A stretch of DNA of 16,403 nt, taken from Pseudomonadota bacterium (GTDB lineage: Bacteria; Myxococcota; Myxococcia; Myxococcales; Anaeromyxobacteraceae). The translations under genes were made by a program, and so were the position numbers. Below, in pieces: positions 7,208-14,291 of this stretch (its first letter is position 1; each line of letters opens with the position of its first letter). The notes under the pieces were generated by a model. That model was not told where the DNA came from. It saw only the letters and a program-made list of their open reading frames with translations, and did no database searches. Location: contig JAEYZK010000328.1 in the NCBI GenBank assembly GCA_023428085.1, positions 1-16,403 of the forward strand, given 5' to 3'.

Positions 7208-7284
7208 GAGGGGACGATAGCGCGGCGGGCGCGCCGGTCCAGAAAGGCTCCGTGCGCCTCGCGGGCGGGCTCGGGCGCGGGGGC

Positions 7285-7908
7285 TTACGCCAGGAGGTCG
7301 GACACGTCGCCCTTGCCGACGCGGACGACGACCGGCTCCGGACCGGAGAGGTCGATCACGGACGAGGCCTCGTTCGCGTGGAGGCCTCCGTCGAGGATCA
7401 GGTCGAGCCCGTGGCCGAGCTTGTCCTTGATGTCCTTCGCGGACACGAGCACCTCACCATCGGGGGTCGCGGCCGAGGTGGAGATGAGCGGGTGCTCGAG
7501 CCTGCGGACGAGCGCGAGCGCGACCGGGCTGTCCGGGATCCGGATGCCGACGGTCTTCTGCCGCCGGAGCACCAGATCGGGCACGAGGCGCGTCGCGGGG
7601 AGGATGAACGTGAACGGGCCGGGGACCTTCCGGCGGAGCACGCGGTACGCGGCGTTGTCCACGATCGCGTAGCGGGAGATCTCGGCGAGGTCCTGGCAGA
7701 TGAACGACAGCTCTTGCGTCGGCGGGATCCCCTTGAGCTGGTAGATGCGCTCGATCGCCCGCTTGTCGAAGAGATCGCACCCGATCCCGTAGTAGGTGTC
7801 GGTGGGATACGCGAGCAGCCCTCCGGAGGAGAGCGCGGAGATGGCGCGCTCGATCACGCGCGGCTGGGGATGCGCCGGATCGATCTCGACGATGTGGGCG
7901 GCCGCCAT
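7285..7908 (-). CDS. yciO: YciO-type YrdC/Sua5-domain protein
   Basis: A 207-residue member of the YrdC/Sua5/YciO superfamily, whose TsaC and Sua5 branches make threonylcarbamoyl-AMP for tRNA t6A37. The sequence follows the YciO pattern throughout: YPTDTYYGIGCDLFDKRAIE at about residues 34-53, LSFICQDLAEISRYAIVDN, PGPFTFILPAT, KTVGIRIPDSP, PLISTSA, and VIDLSGPEPVVVRVGKGDV near the end. The KxR substrate-binding motif of true TsaC/Sua5 (usually KGRP) reads KGIPP here, which argues for the YciO branch; its E. coli member has only weak or debated threonylcarbamoyl-AMP activity. The start is an ATG at 7908. It is the first gene of the long leftward block and may be co-transcribed with xerD. Family call firm; exact reaction uncertain. 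Confidence 0.9.
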   Translation of the reverse strand: MAAAHIVEIDPAHPQPRVIERAISALSSGGLLAYPTDTYYGIGCDLFDKRAIERIYQLKGIPPTQELSFICQDLAEISRYAIVDNAAYRVLRRKVPGPFTFILPATRLVPDLVLRRQKTVGIRIPDSPVALALVRRLEHPLISTSAATPDGEVLVSAKDIKDKLGHGLDLILDGGLHANEASSVIDLSGPEPVVVRVGKGDVSDLLA

Positions 7909-7914
7909 GGCGCC

Positions 7915-7942
7915 GATCTAGCAGCTTTCCGGCCGTCCACAA
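7915..7942 (-). promoter_or_regulatory. Weak candidate promoter upstream of yciO
   Basis: On the minus strand TTGTGG (7942-7937) and TAGATC (7920-7915) are separated by 16 bases, six bases before the yciO ATG. Each box matches only about three of six consensus bases. The position would give a nearly leaderless transcript. The gene has no Shine-Dalgarno sequence, which is compatible with that but proves nothing. Confidence 0.22.
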
Positions 7943-7984
7943 AGCGCACGACGCGCCGCGCGGCCGTTTGGTTCCCATGCAGCA

Positions 7985-8015
7985 CCGGGCCCGCCCTCGG
8001 TGAGGGCGGGCCCGG
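7985..8015 (-). terminator. Strong GC hairpin after the short KGG gene
   Basis: A perfect 14-bp stem (7985-7998 with 8002-8015) with a GGT loop lies 25 bases past the stop of the short KGG gene and upstream of yciO. It separates the two leftward transcription units. No T tract follows, as is usual in very GC-rich genomes, so it may be a Rho-independent-like or RNA 3'-end-protecting hairpin. Confidence 0.7.
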
Positions 8016-8040
8016 GTACCGTCGACTCCCGCGCGCTCCG

Positions 8041-8241
8041 TCAGGTCCTGTTCTTGCCGCGCTGGATCAGCTCGCGGACCTTCTGGCCGCCCTTCTTGCC
8101 GATCTCCTCGTAGAACGCGTGCCCGCGCTCGTCCCGGACGGCGATGCCACCCTTCCGTCCGGCCTCGGAGACCGTCATGCCCCGCCGCCCTTCCTCGGGC
8201 TCCCGCCGCGCGGCGCCATCCTTCTGCTCGTTGTCCGCCAT
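8041..8241 (-). CDS. Short KGG-repeat stress-type protein (66 aa)
   Basis: A small, very hydrophilic protein of the KGG (stress-induced, GsiB/Con-10-like) family. After a charged N-terminus it has TVSEAGRKGG with KGG at residues 30-32, then FYEEIGKKGG with KGG at 50-52 exactly 20 residues later, and a basic tail (VRELIQRGK). It looks like the first and last repeats of its longer neighbour with the middle ones missing, so the two are paralogues from a local duplication. There is no membrane segment or signal peptide. A purine-rich ribosome binding site (GGAGGGGGAG) directly precedes the ATG. KGG proteins are linked to desiccation, starvation or general stress in other bacteria; the molecular role is not established. 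Confidence 0.85.
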   Translation of the reverse strand: MADNEQKDGAARREPEEGRRGMTVSEAGRKGGIAVRDERGHAFYEEIGKKGGQKVRELIQRGKNRT

Positions 8242-8262
8242 GCTCCCCCCTCCCCCTGATCG

Positions 8263-8285
8263 CGGCCCGCCCGAGCGGCGGGCCG
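8263..8285 (-). terminator. Hairpin between the two KGG genes
   Basis: A perfect 9-bp stem (CGGCCCGCC at 8263-8271 and GGCGGGCCG at 8277-8285) with a five-base loop lies 13 bases after the long KGG gene stop and 21 bases before the short KGG gene start. It could be a partial terminator that lowers expression of the second gene or an RNA-processing or stabilising hairpin. There is no T tract. Confidence 0.55.
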
Positions 8286-8298
8286 TTCCCCCGGCGGC

Positions 8299-8685
8299 CT
8301 ACTGCTTGCCGCCGTCCTCGGCCGAGGACTCCTCGCCCTCGGCCTTGCCCTTCTCGATGAGCTCCCGGACCTTGTGCCCGCCCTTGCGTCCGATCTCCTC
8401 GTAGAAGGGCGTGCCGCGCTCGGCCTTGATCGTCTCGCCGCCCTTCTTGCCGATCTCCTCGTAGAAGCGCGGGCCGCGCTCGGCCTTGACCGTGTCGCCG
8501 CCCTTCTTCCCGATCTCCTCGTAGAACTTCCGGCCTCGCTCCGCCTTGACGGTCTCTCCGCCCTTCTTGCCGATCTCCTCGTAGAACTTCCGCCCCCGCG
8601 TCTCGCGGACGCGGACGCCCCCCTTGCGACCGGCCTCCGAGACCGTCATCGCCCCCTTGCTGCCGCCCTTCTTCTCCTCAGCCAT
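8299..8685 (-). CDS. Five-repeat KGG stress-type protein (128 aa)
   Basis: A 128-residue hydrophilic protein made almost entirely of 20-residue units. KGG tripeptides fall at residues 21, 41, 61, 81 and 101. Units two to four are nearly identical, of the form FYEEIGKKGGETVKAERG; the first (TVSEAGRKGG) and last (IGRKGGHKVRELIEKG) are diverged caps. The family is the KGG or GsiB-like group, related to fungal Con-10 and reminiscent of plant Em/LEA group 1 proteins with a similar 20-residue repeat. No signal peptide or cysteine is present. The ATG at 8685 overlaps the end of the ATP-grasp gene by eight bases, so the two are co-transcribed and probably translationally coupled. Very high Lys, Glu and Gly content suggests a disordered or hydration-type protein. 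Confidence 0.88.
   Translation of the reverse strand: MAEEKKGGSKGAMTVSEAGRKGGVRVRETRGRKFYEEIGKKGGETVKAERGRKFYEEIGKKGGDTVKAERGPRFYEEIGKKGGETIKAERGTPFYEEIGRKGGHKVRELIEKGKAEGEESSAEDGGKQ
8341..8640 (-). repeat. Five 60-bp tandem coding repeats in the long KGG gene
   Basis: The sequence repeats with a 60-base period and no insertions. The motif CCGATCTCCTC recurs (plus strand) ending at 8400, 8460, 8520 and 8580, and CCGCCCTTCTT precedes it in the three central units. The units at 8401-8460, 8461-8520 and 8521-8580 differ at only a few positions; the flanking units are more diverged. The pattern indicates expansion by slippage or unequal recombination and makes the repeat number a likely polymorphism. 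Confidence 0.9.
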
Positions 8686-9622
8686 GTGTCGCCCCCGTCC
8701 GTTCACGCACAATGTGGTCGCTGGCCCTCCGGCGGCGCAGGGCCCGACCGAGCACGTGGTCGGCGATGACCTCGGCCATGTCGAGGCCGGTGGCCTCCTG
8801 GATGCCTTGCCAGCTCGGGTTCCCGTTCACTTCGATCACCGTCGGCCCGCCGGGCCCCATCACGAGGTCCACCCCGGCGTAGTCGAGGCCCACCGCGGCC
8901 GTGGCAGCCTCCGCGACGGCCTCCACCTCGGCGGTGCAGCGCCAGGGTTCTGCACGCCCGCCGATGCTCACGTTGGTGCGCCACTCGCCCGCGGGCGCGT
9001 GGCGCTCGATCGCGGCGCGCACCTTCCCGCCGACGACGAACACGCGGAGGTCGCGGCCCGGGTGAGGCACGTAGGACTGGAGGTACACCCCGTGATCCCG
9101 CTCCACCTTCTCGCGCACCGCCGCACGGCCCGCCGGGTCCGGCGCGAGCCGCTCGACGCCCTCGCCCAGGGAGCCCGCGATCGGCTTCGCGACCGCGGCG
9201 CCGAGCGCCTGCAGGGCCGCGGCGGCGTCCTCCACGGTCTGCGCCACGGCCGCGGCCGGGGTGGGGACCCCGGCGCGCCACAGGAGCCACGAGGTCCGGA
9301 ACTTGTCCTGCGCGGCGAGCAGGGGCCCGATGCGGTTCACCACGAGCGTCCCCGACTCCTCGAGCAGCCTGTAGAGCTCGAACTGCACGTCCGGGTCGCC
9401 GCCCTGCCCGAGCCCGCGCGCGAGGAGGAGCGCATCGACGCGCAGCGGACGCCCGTCCGACGAGGGGGCGAGCCCGTCCGCGCCGAGGACGGCGCCGAGG
9501 GTCGCGGGATCGAGCACGGTCGCCCCGCACCGCCGCTCGCACGCCTCGAGGAGGCGGCGGCTGTGCCAGTCGACCTCGGGCCATGCCGTCACGACCCCGA
9601 TGCGGATGAAGCTCTTCGTCAC
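8678..9622 (-). CDS. RimK-like ATP-grasp amino-acid ligase
   Basis: A 314-residue ATP-grasp enzyme of the RimK superfamily, which joins a carboxylate (via an acyl phosphate) to an amine. Visible elements are NRIGPLLAAQDKFRT with Lys107 for ATP, AKPIAGSLGEGV at 145-156 as the flexible glycine-rich loop, DLRVFVVGGK from 191, RTNVSIGG from 215, and the metal site DYAGVDL (Asp252) with EVNGNPSW (Glu264, Asn266). The N-terminal 100 residues form a diverged pre-ATP-grasp domain. RimK, LysX and MptN/CofF relatives add Glu or build peptide bonds; the actual substrate here cannot be read. I chose the GTG at 9622 because GGGGAG lies about ten bases upstream. Its 3' end overlaps the long KGG gene by eight bases, which makes the KGG protein a candidate partner or substrate (inference). 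Confidence 0.87.
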   Translation of the reverse strand: MTKSFIRIGVVTAWPEVDWHSRRLLEACERRCGATVLDPATLGAVLGADGLAPSSDGRPLRVDALLLARGLGQGGDPDVQFELYRLLEESGTLVVNRIGPLLAAQDKFRTSWLLWRAGVPTPAAAVAQTVEDAAAALQALGAAVAKPIAGSLGEGVERLAPDPAGRAAVREKVERDHGVYLQSYVPHPGRDLRVFVVGGKVRAAIERHAPAGEWRTNVSIGGRAEPWRCTAEVEAVAEAATAAVGLDYAGVDLVMGPGGPTVIEVNGNPSWQGIQEATGLDMAEVIADHVLGRALRRRRASDHIVRERTGATHG

Positions 9623-9759
9623 GCGGCCTGCTCCCCTTCCCCTACCCCGAGCGCCCGAGGAACATGGTGTCCACGGCCGGCTGGGGGGACAAGGGCGCGC
9701 CATCCCGGAGCATTTCCGGAGCGTCCCGCCGGGGATCGGCGGCTCACCGCGGGGGGTGA

Positions 9760-9784
9760 CGGGCGTCGTGGCGCGCGACGCCCG
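9760..9784 (-). terminator. Hairpin downstream of glnD
   Basis: A perfect 9-bp stem, CGGGCGTCG (9760-9768) with CGACGCCCG (9776-9784), and a seven-base loop lies 35 bases past the glnD stop on the minus strand. It is well placed to end the glnD transcript before the ATP-grasp gene. No T run follows. The rest of the 197-base gap shows no other clear signal. Confidence 0.5.
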
Positions 9785-9819
9785 ATCGGTCCCGCGGGCG
9801 CGCGCCGGAGGGGGCGGGC

Positions 9820-12606
9820 TTACTCGGGGCGCGCGAGCGCCGCCGCGACGGCCGCGGTGATGCGCGGCGCGTCCGCGGGCTCGATCCGGCCTCCGTCCGC
9901 GGTGCGGACGTAGAACGCGTCGGCCGCGCGGTGCCCCTCGGTCGCGATGCGCGCGAGGTCCACGGAGAGGCCGAGCTCGAAGAACGTGCGCGAGAGCGTG
10001 TGCAGGAGACCGACACGATCCGCGGTGAACACGTCCACGACGCTGTGGGCGCGCGCGCTGTCGTTGTCGATCACGACGCGGGTCGGCACGCTGGGGAGCG
10101 GCTTGGCAGGCAGCGCCGACGCGCGCAGCCGCCGGGTGAGCAGATCATCGAGCGACTCCTCGCCGGAGAGCACGCGGGCGAGATCGCGCCGGGCCGCCCG
10201 CCAGCGCGGCGCCGCCAGGATGGTCTCCTCCGGGCCGCGGAGCTGGAACACGTCCAGCGCCCGCCCGGCCAGCCAGCCGAGGGCCGGGTCGTCGGGCGTG
10301 GAGAAGACCTCGGCGTGCTGGATGTCGATCCGGTGGGCGGCGAACACGCCGGCCACGGTGGCGAGCAGGCCGGGGCGGTCGCGCGCGGTGATCGCGACCT
10401 CGGAGAGGCCGAGGGCGCCGCGGTGCCGGACGAGCGCGGCGACGGCGCGGTGCTGCCCGAGCTCGAGGAGGCGCAGGTGGCGCGGGGCGTCGTCCGGCGC
10501 GGCGGTGACGAAGTAGCGGGCGGGCATCGCGGAGAGGAACGCGATCCGCTCCTCGGGCGCGGTGTACCGGGGGCCCGTGACGAGCGCCTCGCCGACGCGC
10601 CGCCGGCCCTCGTTCTCGGCCGTGCCGGGCGCCGGGCGGCGCTCGCCCTTCGTCAGCACCGCGCGCGTCTTCTCGAACAGCTCCTGGAGGAGCCGGGCCT
10701 TCCACTCGGTCCACGTGCGCGGGCCCACGGTGGCCATGTCCGCGTAGGTGAGGAGGTACAGCTTCTCCAGGCGGTCGAGCGTCTCGACCTCCTCGGCGAA
10801 GGCGTGGATGAGATCGGGGTCGGAGAGGTCGCGCCGCTGGGCGATGTGCGACATGCGCAGGTGCTTCGCGACGAGCCACTCGATGTCCGCGGCGTCGGCC
10901 GGGTCCACGCCGAGCCGCGTGCACGCCTCGACCGCGATCTCCGCCCCGCGCAGCGAGTGGTCCTTGCCGCTGCCCTTGCCGATGTCGTGGAAGAGCGTCC
11001 CGAGGTAGAGCGCGAGCGGGCGCTGCTGCCCCTGCATCAGCGCGCCGAGGACCGGCTCCTGCACGTCGCCGCAGCGCAGCGCGAAGAGCCGGCGGACGGC
11101 GAACAGCGTGTGAACGTCCACCGTGTACACGTGGTACAGGTCGATCTGGCGCCGCGCCGTCACGCGCGCGAACTCCGGGAGCACGTGCGGCAAGACGCCG
11201 ATCTCGTGCATCAGCGTGAGGAAGCGCCCGCGCGTCCCCGGCCGCGTGAAGCAGGCGAGCAGCTCCTGGTTGAGCTCCGGGTCCTGGGCCGCCTCGGGGG
11301 GCAGCTCGGTCGCGACCTGCGCGGCGAGGTCGCGCGCGTACGGGTACAGGTCGAGGCTCTCGCGGTCGGCCGCGGCGAACAGGCGGACGAGCGCCGCCGG
11401 CGAGCGCCGCAGCACGTCCTTGTCCGCCACCGTGAGCCGCCCGCGGAACACCTTGAGCTCGCCGCCCGGGAGGAACCGATCCGCGGCGCGGGTCGGCTGC
11501 CCCTGGAGGATCGTCACCGGCCGCTCCGCCCCGATCACCGCCGCCGGCGGCGGGACCATGCGCCAGCCGGTGGCGTTCTGCGGCTCGAGGCAGCGGTCCA
11601 CGATCGCGTCGCAGGCGACGATGACCGTCTTCGCGGCGAGGTAGTAGTGCCGCATGAACTCCTCGACCGCCGGCGAGCCGGGGTGGTCGGTGTAGCCCAT
11701 CGCCGCCGCCACCTGGGGCTGGATGTCGAAGGTGAGCTGGTCCCACTTGCGGCCGGCGAGGTAGTGCATCTCGTTCCGGACCCGCCAGAGGAAGTCGCGG
11801 GCGCGGCGCATCTCGCGGATCTCGCGCTCGGGCAGGAGGGCGCGCGAGAGGAGCTCGGTGATGCCGGCGACCTTGAACCGGACGCGCGCGAGCCAGAGCG
11901 CCGACTGGAGGTCGCGCAGGCCGCCCTCCGACTCCTTCAGGTTCGGCTCGAGCAGGTAGAGCGAGTCGCCGAACCGCTCGCGCCGCGCGCGCATCTCGTC
12001 CAGCTTGTCCGCGAGGAACTTCTCCACCTTGGCGGCGGAGAGGCCGTGCAGCTCCTCGCGCTCGAGCGCGCGGAAGAGCGCGCGGTCGCCGGCGAGGTGG
12101 CGGAGGTCGAGGAGCGCGGTCCGCGCGGTGTGGTCCTCGGACGCGAGCCGATCGCACGTCGCGAGGTCGCGGACCGAGTAGCCCACCTCGAGCTTGAGAT
12201 CCCAGAGCGCGTACACGAGCCGCTCCGCGGCGAGCTTCACGAACGGGTCGGGCTTCCCGTCCGCGTGGAGCACGAGGAGATCGAGGTCGCTGTACGGCGC
12301 GAGATCGCGGCGGCCGTAGCCGCCGATGGCGATGAGCGAGACGGGGCTGGGCGCGTGCGACTTGCCCGCCTCCGCGACCGCGCGCGACCAGAGCTCTTCG
12401 ACGATCCGATCCGTGGCCGCGCTCTGGAGCCGGACCACCGTGTGCCCGCTGCCGCCCGCGCGGTGCACCTCCTCCACGAACTTGCGCGCGGCGAGGAAGT
12501 CGCCCTTGGGATCTCCGGTGAGGGGCGGGAGCTCCTGGACGCGGGTCTCGAACTCGAAGGCGGGATACGCGGGGAGGCTCGTGAGGGCGTCGGGCAGAGG
12601 TGGCAT
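9820..12606 (-). CDS. glnD: [Protein-PII] uridylyltransferase / uridylyl-removing enzyme GlnD
   Basis: The bifunctional nitrogen sensor that uridylylates PII when glutamine is low and removes UMP when it is high. At 928 residues it has the full family layout. The nucleotidyltransferase domain carries GGYGRRDLAPYSDLD (residues 95-109), with the metal aspartates in SDLD. The GlnE-type helical region contains LKESEGGLRDLQSALWLAR. The HD domain has YHVYTVDVHTLFAV (491-504) and TLFHDIGKG (537-545) for UMP removal. Two C-terminal ACT domains follow, near 735-800 (ITARDRPGLLATVAGVF) and 853-925 (VFTADRVGLLHTLSRTFFELGL), which sense glutamine. I chose the ATG at 12606; upstream in-frame ATGs at 12675 and 12720 would add Arg-rich sequence unlike the family. 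No PII gene or glutamine synthetase gene is adjacent. It is divergent from the cytochrome gene. Confidence 0.96.
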   Translation of the reverse strand: MPPLPDALTSLPAYPAFEFETRVQELPPLTGDPKGDFLAARKFVEEVHRAGGSGHTVVRLQSAATDRIVEELWSRAVAEAGKSHAPSPVSLIAIGGYGRRDLAPYSDLDLLVLHADGKPDPFVKLAAERLVYALWDLKLEVGYSVRDLATCDRLASEDHTARTALLDLRHLAGDRALFRALEREELHGLSAAKVEKFLADKLDEMRARRERFGDSLYLLEPNLKESEGGLRDLQSALWLARVRFKVAGITELLSRALLPEREIREMRRARDFLWRVRNEMHYLAGRKWDQLTFDIQPQVAAAMGYTDHPGSPAVEEFMRHYYLAAKTVIVACDAIVDRCLEPQNATGWRMVPPPAAVIGAERPVTILQGQPTRAADRFLPGGELKVFRGRLTVADKDVLRRSPAALVRLFAAADRESLDLYPYARDLAAQVATELPPEAAQDPELNQELLACFTRPGTRGRFLTLMHEIGVLPHVLPEFARVTARRQIDLYHVYTVDVHTLFAVRRLFALRCGDVQEPVLGALMQGQQRPLALYLGTLFHDIGKGSGKDHSLRGAEIAVEACTRLGVDPADAADIEWLVAKHLRMSHIAQRRDLSDPDLIHAFAEEVETLDRLEKLYLLTYADMATVGPRTWTEWKARLLQELFEKTRAVLTKGERRPAPGTAENEGRRRVGEALVTGPRYTAPEERIAFLSAMPARYFVTAAPDDAPRHLRLLELGQHRAVAALVRHRGALGLSEVAITARDRPGLLATVAGVFAAHRIDIQHAEVFSTPDDPALGWLAGRALDVFQLRGPEETILAAPRWRAARRDLARVLSGEESLDDLLTRRLRASALPAKPLPSVPTRVVIDNDSARAHSVVDVFTADRVGLLHTLSRTFFELGLSVDLARIATEGHRAADAFYVRTADGGRIEPADAPRITAAVAAALARPE

Positions 12607-12617
12607 CGGGTCGGGGG

Positions 12618-12623
12618 AGTATA
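12618..12623 (-). promoter_or_regulatory. Candidate -10 box of a near-leaderless glnD transcript
   Basis: On the minus strand TATACT (12623-12618) matches the -10 consensus at five of six bases and is the only AT-rich patch in the divergent glnD/cytochrome gap. It ends 11 bases before the glnD ATG, so the leader would be about five bases. That agrees with the absence of any Shine-Dalgarno sequence. No convincing -35 box is present at the expected distance. Confidence 0.35.
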
Positions 12624-12740
12624 GTCGGCGGGCCCGCCCCGCCCTTGCTTCGGCGCGCCGCGGCCGTCGGTTCATGCCGAGCGCCCATCTGCCCCATAAG
12701 GGCCAGGCCACCGCGGGCACCGTCAGGGTGTAATCCGCCG

Positions 12741-14147
12741 ATGGTCCGGGATTTCCTCCAGCGGCTCATGCAGACGAAGCTCGGCCTCGCGGGCGCCGTG
12801 CTCACCACCGCCAGCGGCTTCCTCATCGTCGCGTTCTTCGTGATGGCGATGGCGGGGCTCGAGGAGACGCCGTACCTCGGCATCCTCGCGTACCTCATCC
12901 TGCCCGGCGTCTTCCTCGTGGGCCTGCTCCTGATGCCGCTCGGCACCTGGCTCCAGCGGCGCCGGCTGCGGCGCGGGGGACCGGCGGCGCAGGCGCTGCC
13001 CGTGTTCGACCTCAACGATCCGCGGACGCTGCGGCGCCTCATCCTCTTCGGCGCCCTCACCGCCGCGAACGTCCTCATCCTGGCCGCCGCCGGGTTCAAG
13101 GGCGTCGAGGTGATGGATCGGCCCCAGTTCTGCGGGTCCTGCCACTCGGTCATGGATCCCGAGTACACGGCGTACGTCCGCTCACCGCACTCGCGGGTGG
13201 CCTGCGTCCAGTGCCACATCGGCCCGGGCGCGAGCTGGTTCGTGAAGTCGAAGCTCTCGGGCGCGTGGCAGGTGGTCTCGGTCAACCTGGACCTCTACCC
13301 CCGCCCGATCCCCACGCCGGTCGAGAACCTGCGCCCCTCGCGCGACACCTGCGAGCAGTGCCACTGGCCGACGAAGTTCGTCGGCGACCGGCTCAAGGTC
13401 CTCGAGCGGTTCGCCGACGACGAGAAGAGCACGCCGAAGAAGACCGTGCTCCTCCTGCACGTCGGCGGCGGCGACGTCGGGCACGGCATCCACTGGCACG
13501 TCGCGCCGGGGGTCGCCATCCGCTACCTCGCCGACCGGAAGCGCGAGAACGTGCGCACGGTCGAGGTCACCCGCGCCGGCGGCGCCGTCGAGCGGTACGA
13601 CCTCCCGCCCGACGAGAAGGCGGCCGCGGTGGATCCTGGGACGCTCGAGTGGCGGACCATGGACTGCGTGGACTGCCACAACCGCCCCACCCACCAGTTC
13701 CGGCCGGCCGCGTACGAGGTGGACGGCGCGATCGCGGCGGGCCGCATCGACCGGAGCCTGCCGTTCGTCCGGCGGGAGGCGATGGCCGCGATCACCGCCA
13801 GGTACGCCGACCGCGCCGCCGCCCAGGCCGGCATCCGCGACGCGCTCTCGTCCTTCTACGAGAAGCAGCACCCCGACGTCTGGGCGGCGAAGAAGGAGGC
13901 GGTGCTCGCCGCCGCGGACGTGCTCGCCGAGGCCTGGGGGTACAACGTCTGGCCGCAGATGAACATCGCGTGGGGCACCTACCCGAGCTTGCTCGGGCAC
14001 GAGGAGGCGACCGGGTGCTTCCGCTGCCACGACGACGAGCACGCCACCGCGGCGGGGAAGAAGATCTCCCAGGACTGCGACACGTGCCACACCGTGCTCG
14101 CCGACGCCGAGGAGAGCCCGGAGATCCTGAAGCTGCTCGGGCGGTGA
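12741..14147 (+). CDS. Membrane-anchored hexaheme cytochrome c, NapC/NirT-like
   Basis: A 468-residue multiheme c-type cytochrome probably carrying electrons from the membrane quinol pool to periplasmic or outer-membrane acceptors. Three hydrophobic segments near residues 14-39, 46-70 and 99-120 anchor it, with a basic loop (LQRRRLRRGG) between the second and third. Six CxxCH heme-binding motifs follow, beginning at residues 131 (CGSCH), 155 (CVQCH), 204 (CEQCH), 309 (CVDCH), 426 (CFRCH) and 446 (CDTCH). The first two resemble the NapC/NirT opening (FCGSCHSVMDPEYTAYVRSPHSRVACVQCH is the region 130-159). Extra histidines such as HWHV may be distal ligands. The start is the ATG at 12741, with AGGGTG about ten bases upstream. 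A hairpin follows the stop. Terminal reductase partners are not nearby. Confidence 0.93.
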   Translation: MVRDFLQRLMQTKLGLAGAVLTTASGFLIVAFFVMAMAGLEETPYLGILAYLILPGVFLVGLLLMPLGTWLQRRRLRRGGPAAQALPVFDLNDPRTLRRLILFGALTAANVLILAAAGFKGVEVMDRPQFCGSCHSVMDPEYTAYVRSPHSRVACVQCHIGPGASWFVKSKLSGAWQVVSVNLDLYPRPIPTPVENLRPSRDTCEQCHWPTKFVGDRLKVLERFADDEKSTPKKTVLLLHVGGGDVGHGIHWHVAPGVAIRYLADRKRENVRTVEVTRAGGAVERYDLPPDEKAAAVDPGTLEWRTMDCVDCHNRPTHQFRPAAYEVDGAIAAGRIDRSLPFVRREAMAAITARYADRAAAQAGIRDALSSFYEKQHPDVWAAKKEAVLAAADVLAEAWGYNVWPQMNIAWGTYPSLLGHEEATGCFRCHDDEHATAAGKKISQDCDTCHTVLADAEESPEILKLLGR

Positions 14148-14173
14148 GGCCGGCGGCGCCGCCGCGGGCCCGT

Positions 14174-14201
14174 GCCGGGACGCCGTCCACGGCGTACCGG
14201 C
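14174..14201 (+). terminator. Hairpin terminator after the cytochrome gene
   Basis: Two stacked stems, GCCGG/CCGGC (14174-14178, 14197-14201) and ACGCCG/CGGCGT (14180-14185, 14190-14195), are separated by one G/A mismatch and enclose the four-base loop TCCA. It lies 26 bases after the cytochrome stop, ahead of the lipoprotein genes. No T tract follows. Confidence 0.6.
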
Positions 14202-14291
14202 GACCGTTCGCGGGCGGCGTTCGACCGTCCGTCGGTTCTCGTCCGGCTCCTCGGCGCGCCGGATAGCGTCCTCGCTCGAGGAGGAGACCCG

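Noticed and set aside
8341..8640. 60-bp direct repeats as a CRISPR array
   Set aside because: Units are contiguous with no spacers, stay in frame, and encode 20-residue KGG repeats.
9931..12624. 897-residue plus-strand open frame opposite glnD
   Set aside because: Antisense to a complete glnD with all motifs. The product is Arg/Glu/Leu-rich low complexity with no domain.
10145..13285. 1046-residue minus-strand open frame spanning glnD and the cytochrome
   Set aside because: It crosses both a sense and an antisense gene in a different frame, and no known motif appears. It reflects scarcity of stop codons.
14152..14163. Perfect palindrome GGCGGCGCCGCC after the cytochrome stop as an operator
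   Set aside because: Self-complementary GC runs are common at this base composition and it sits next to the better hairpin at 14174-14201.
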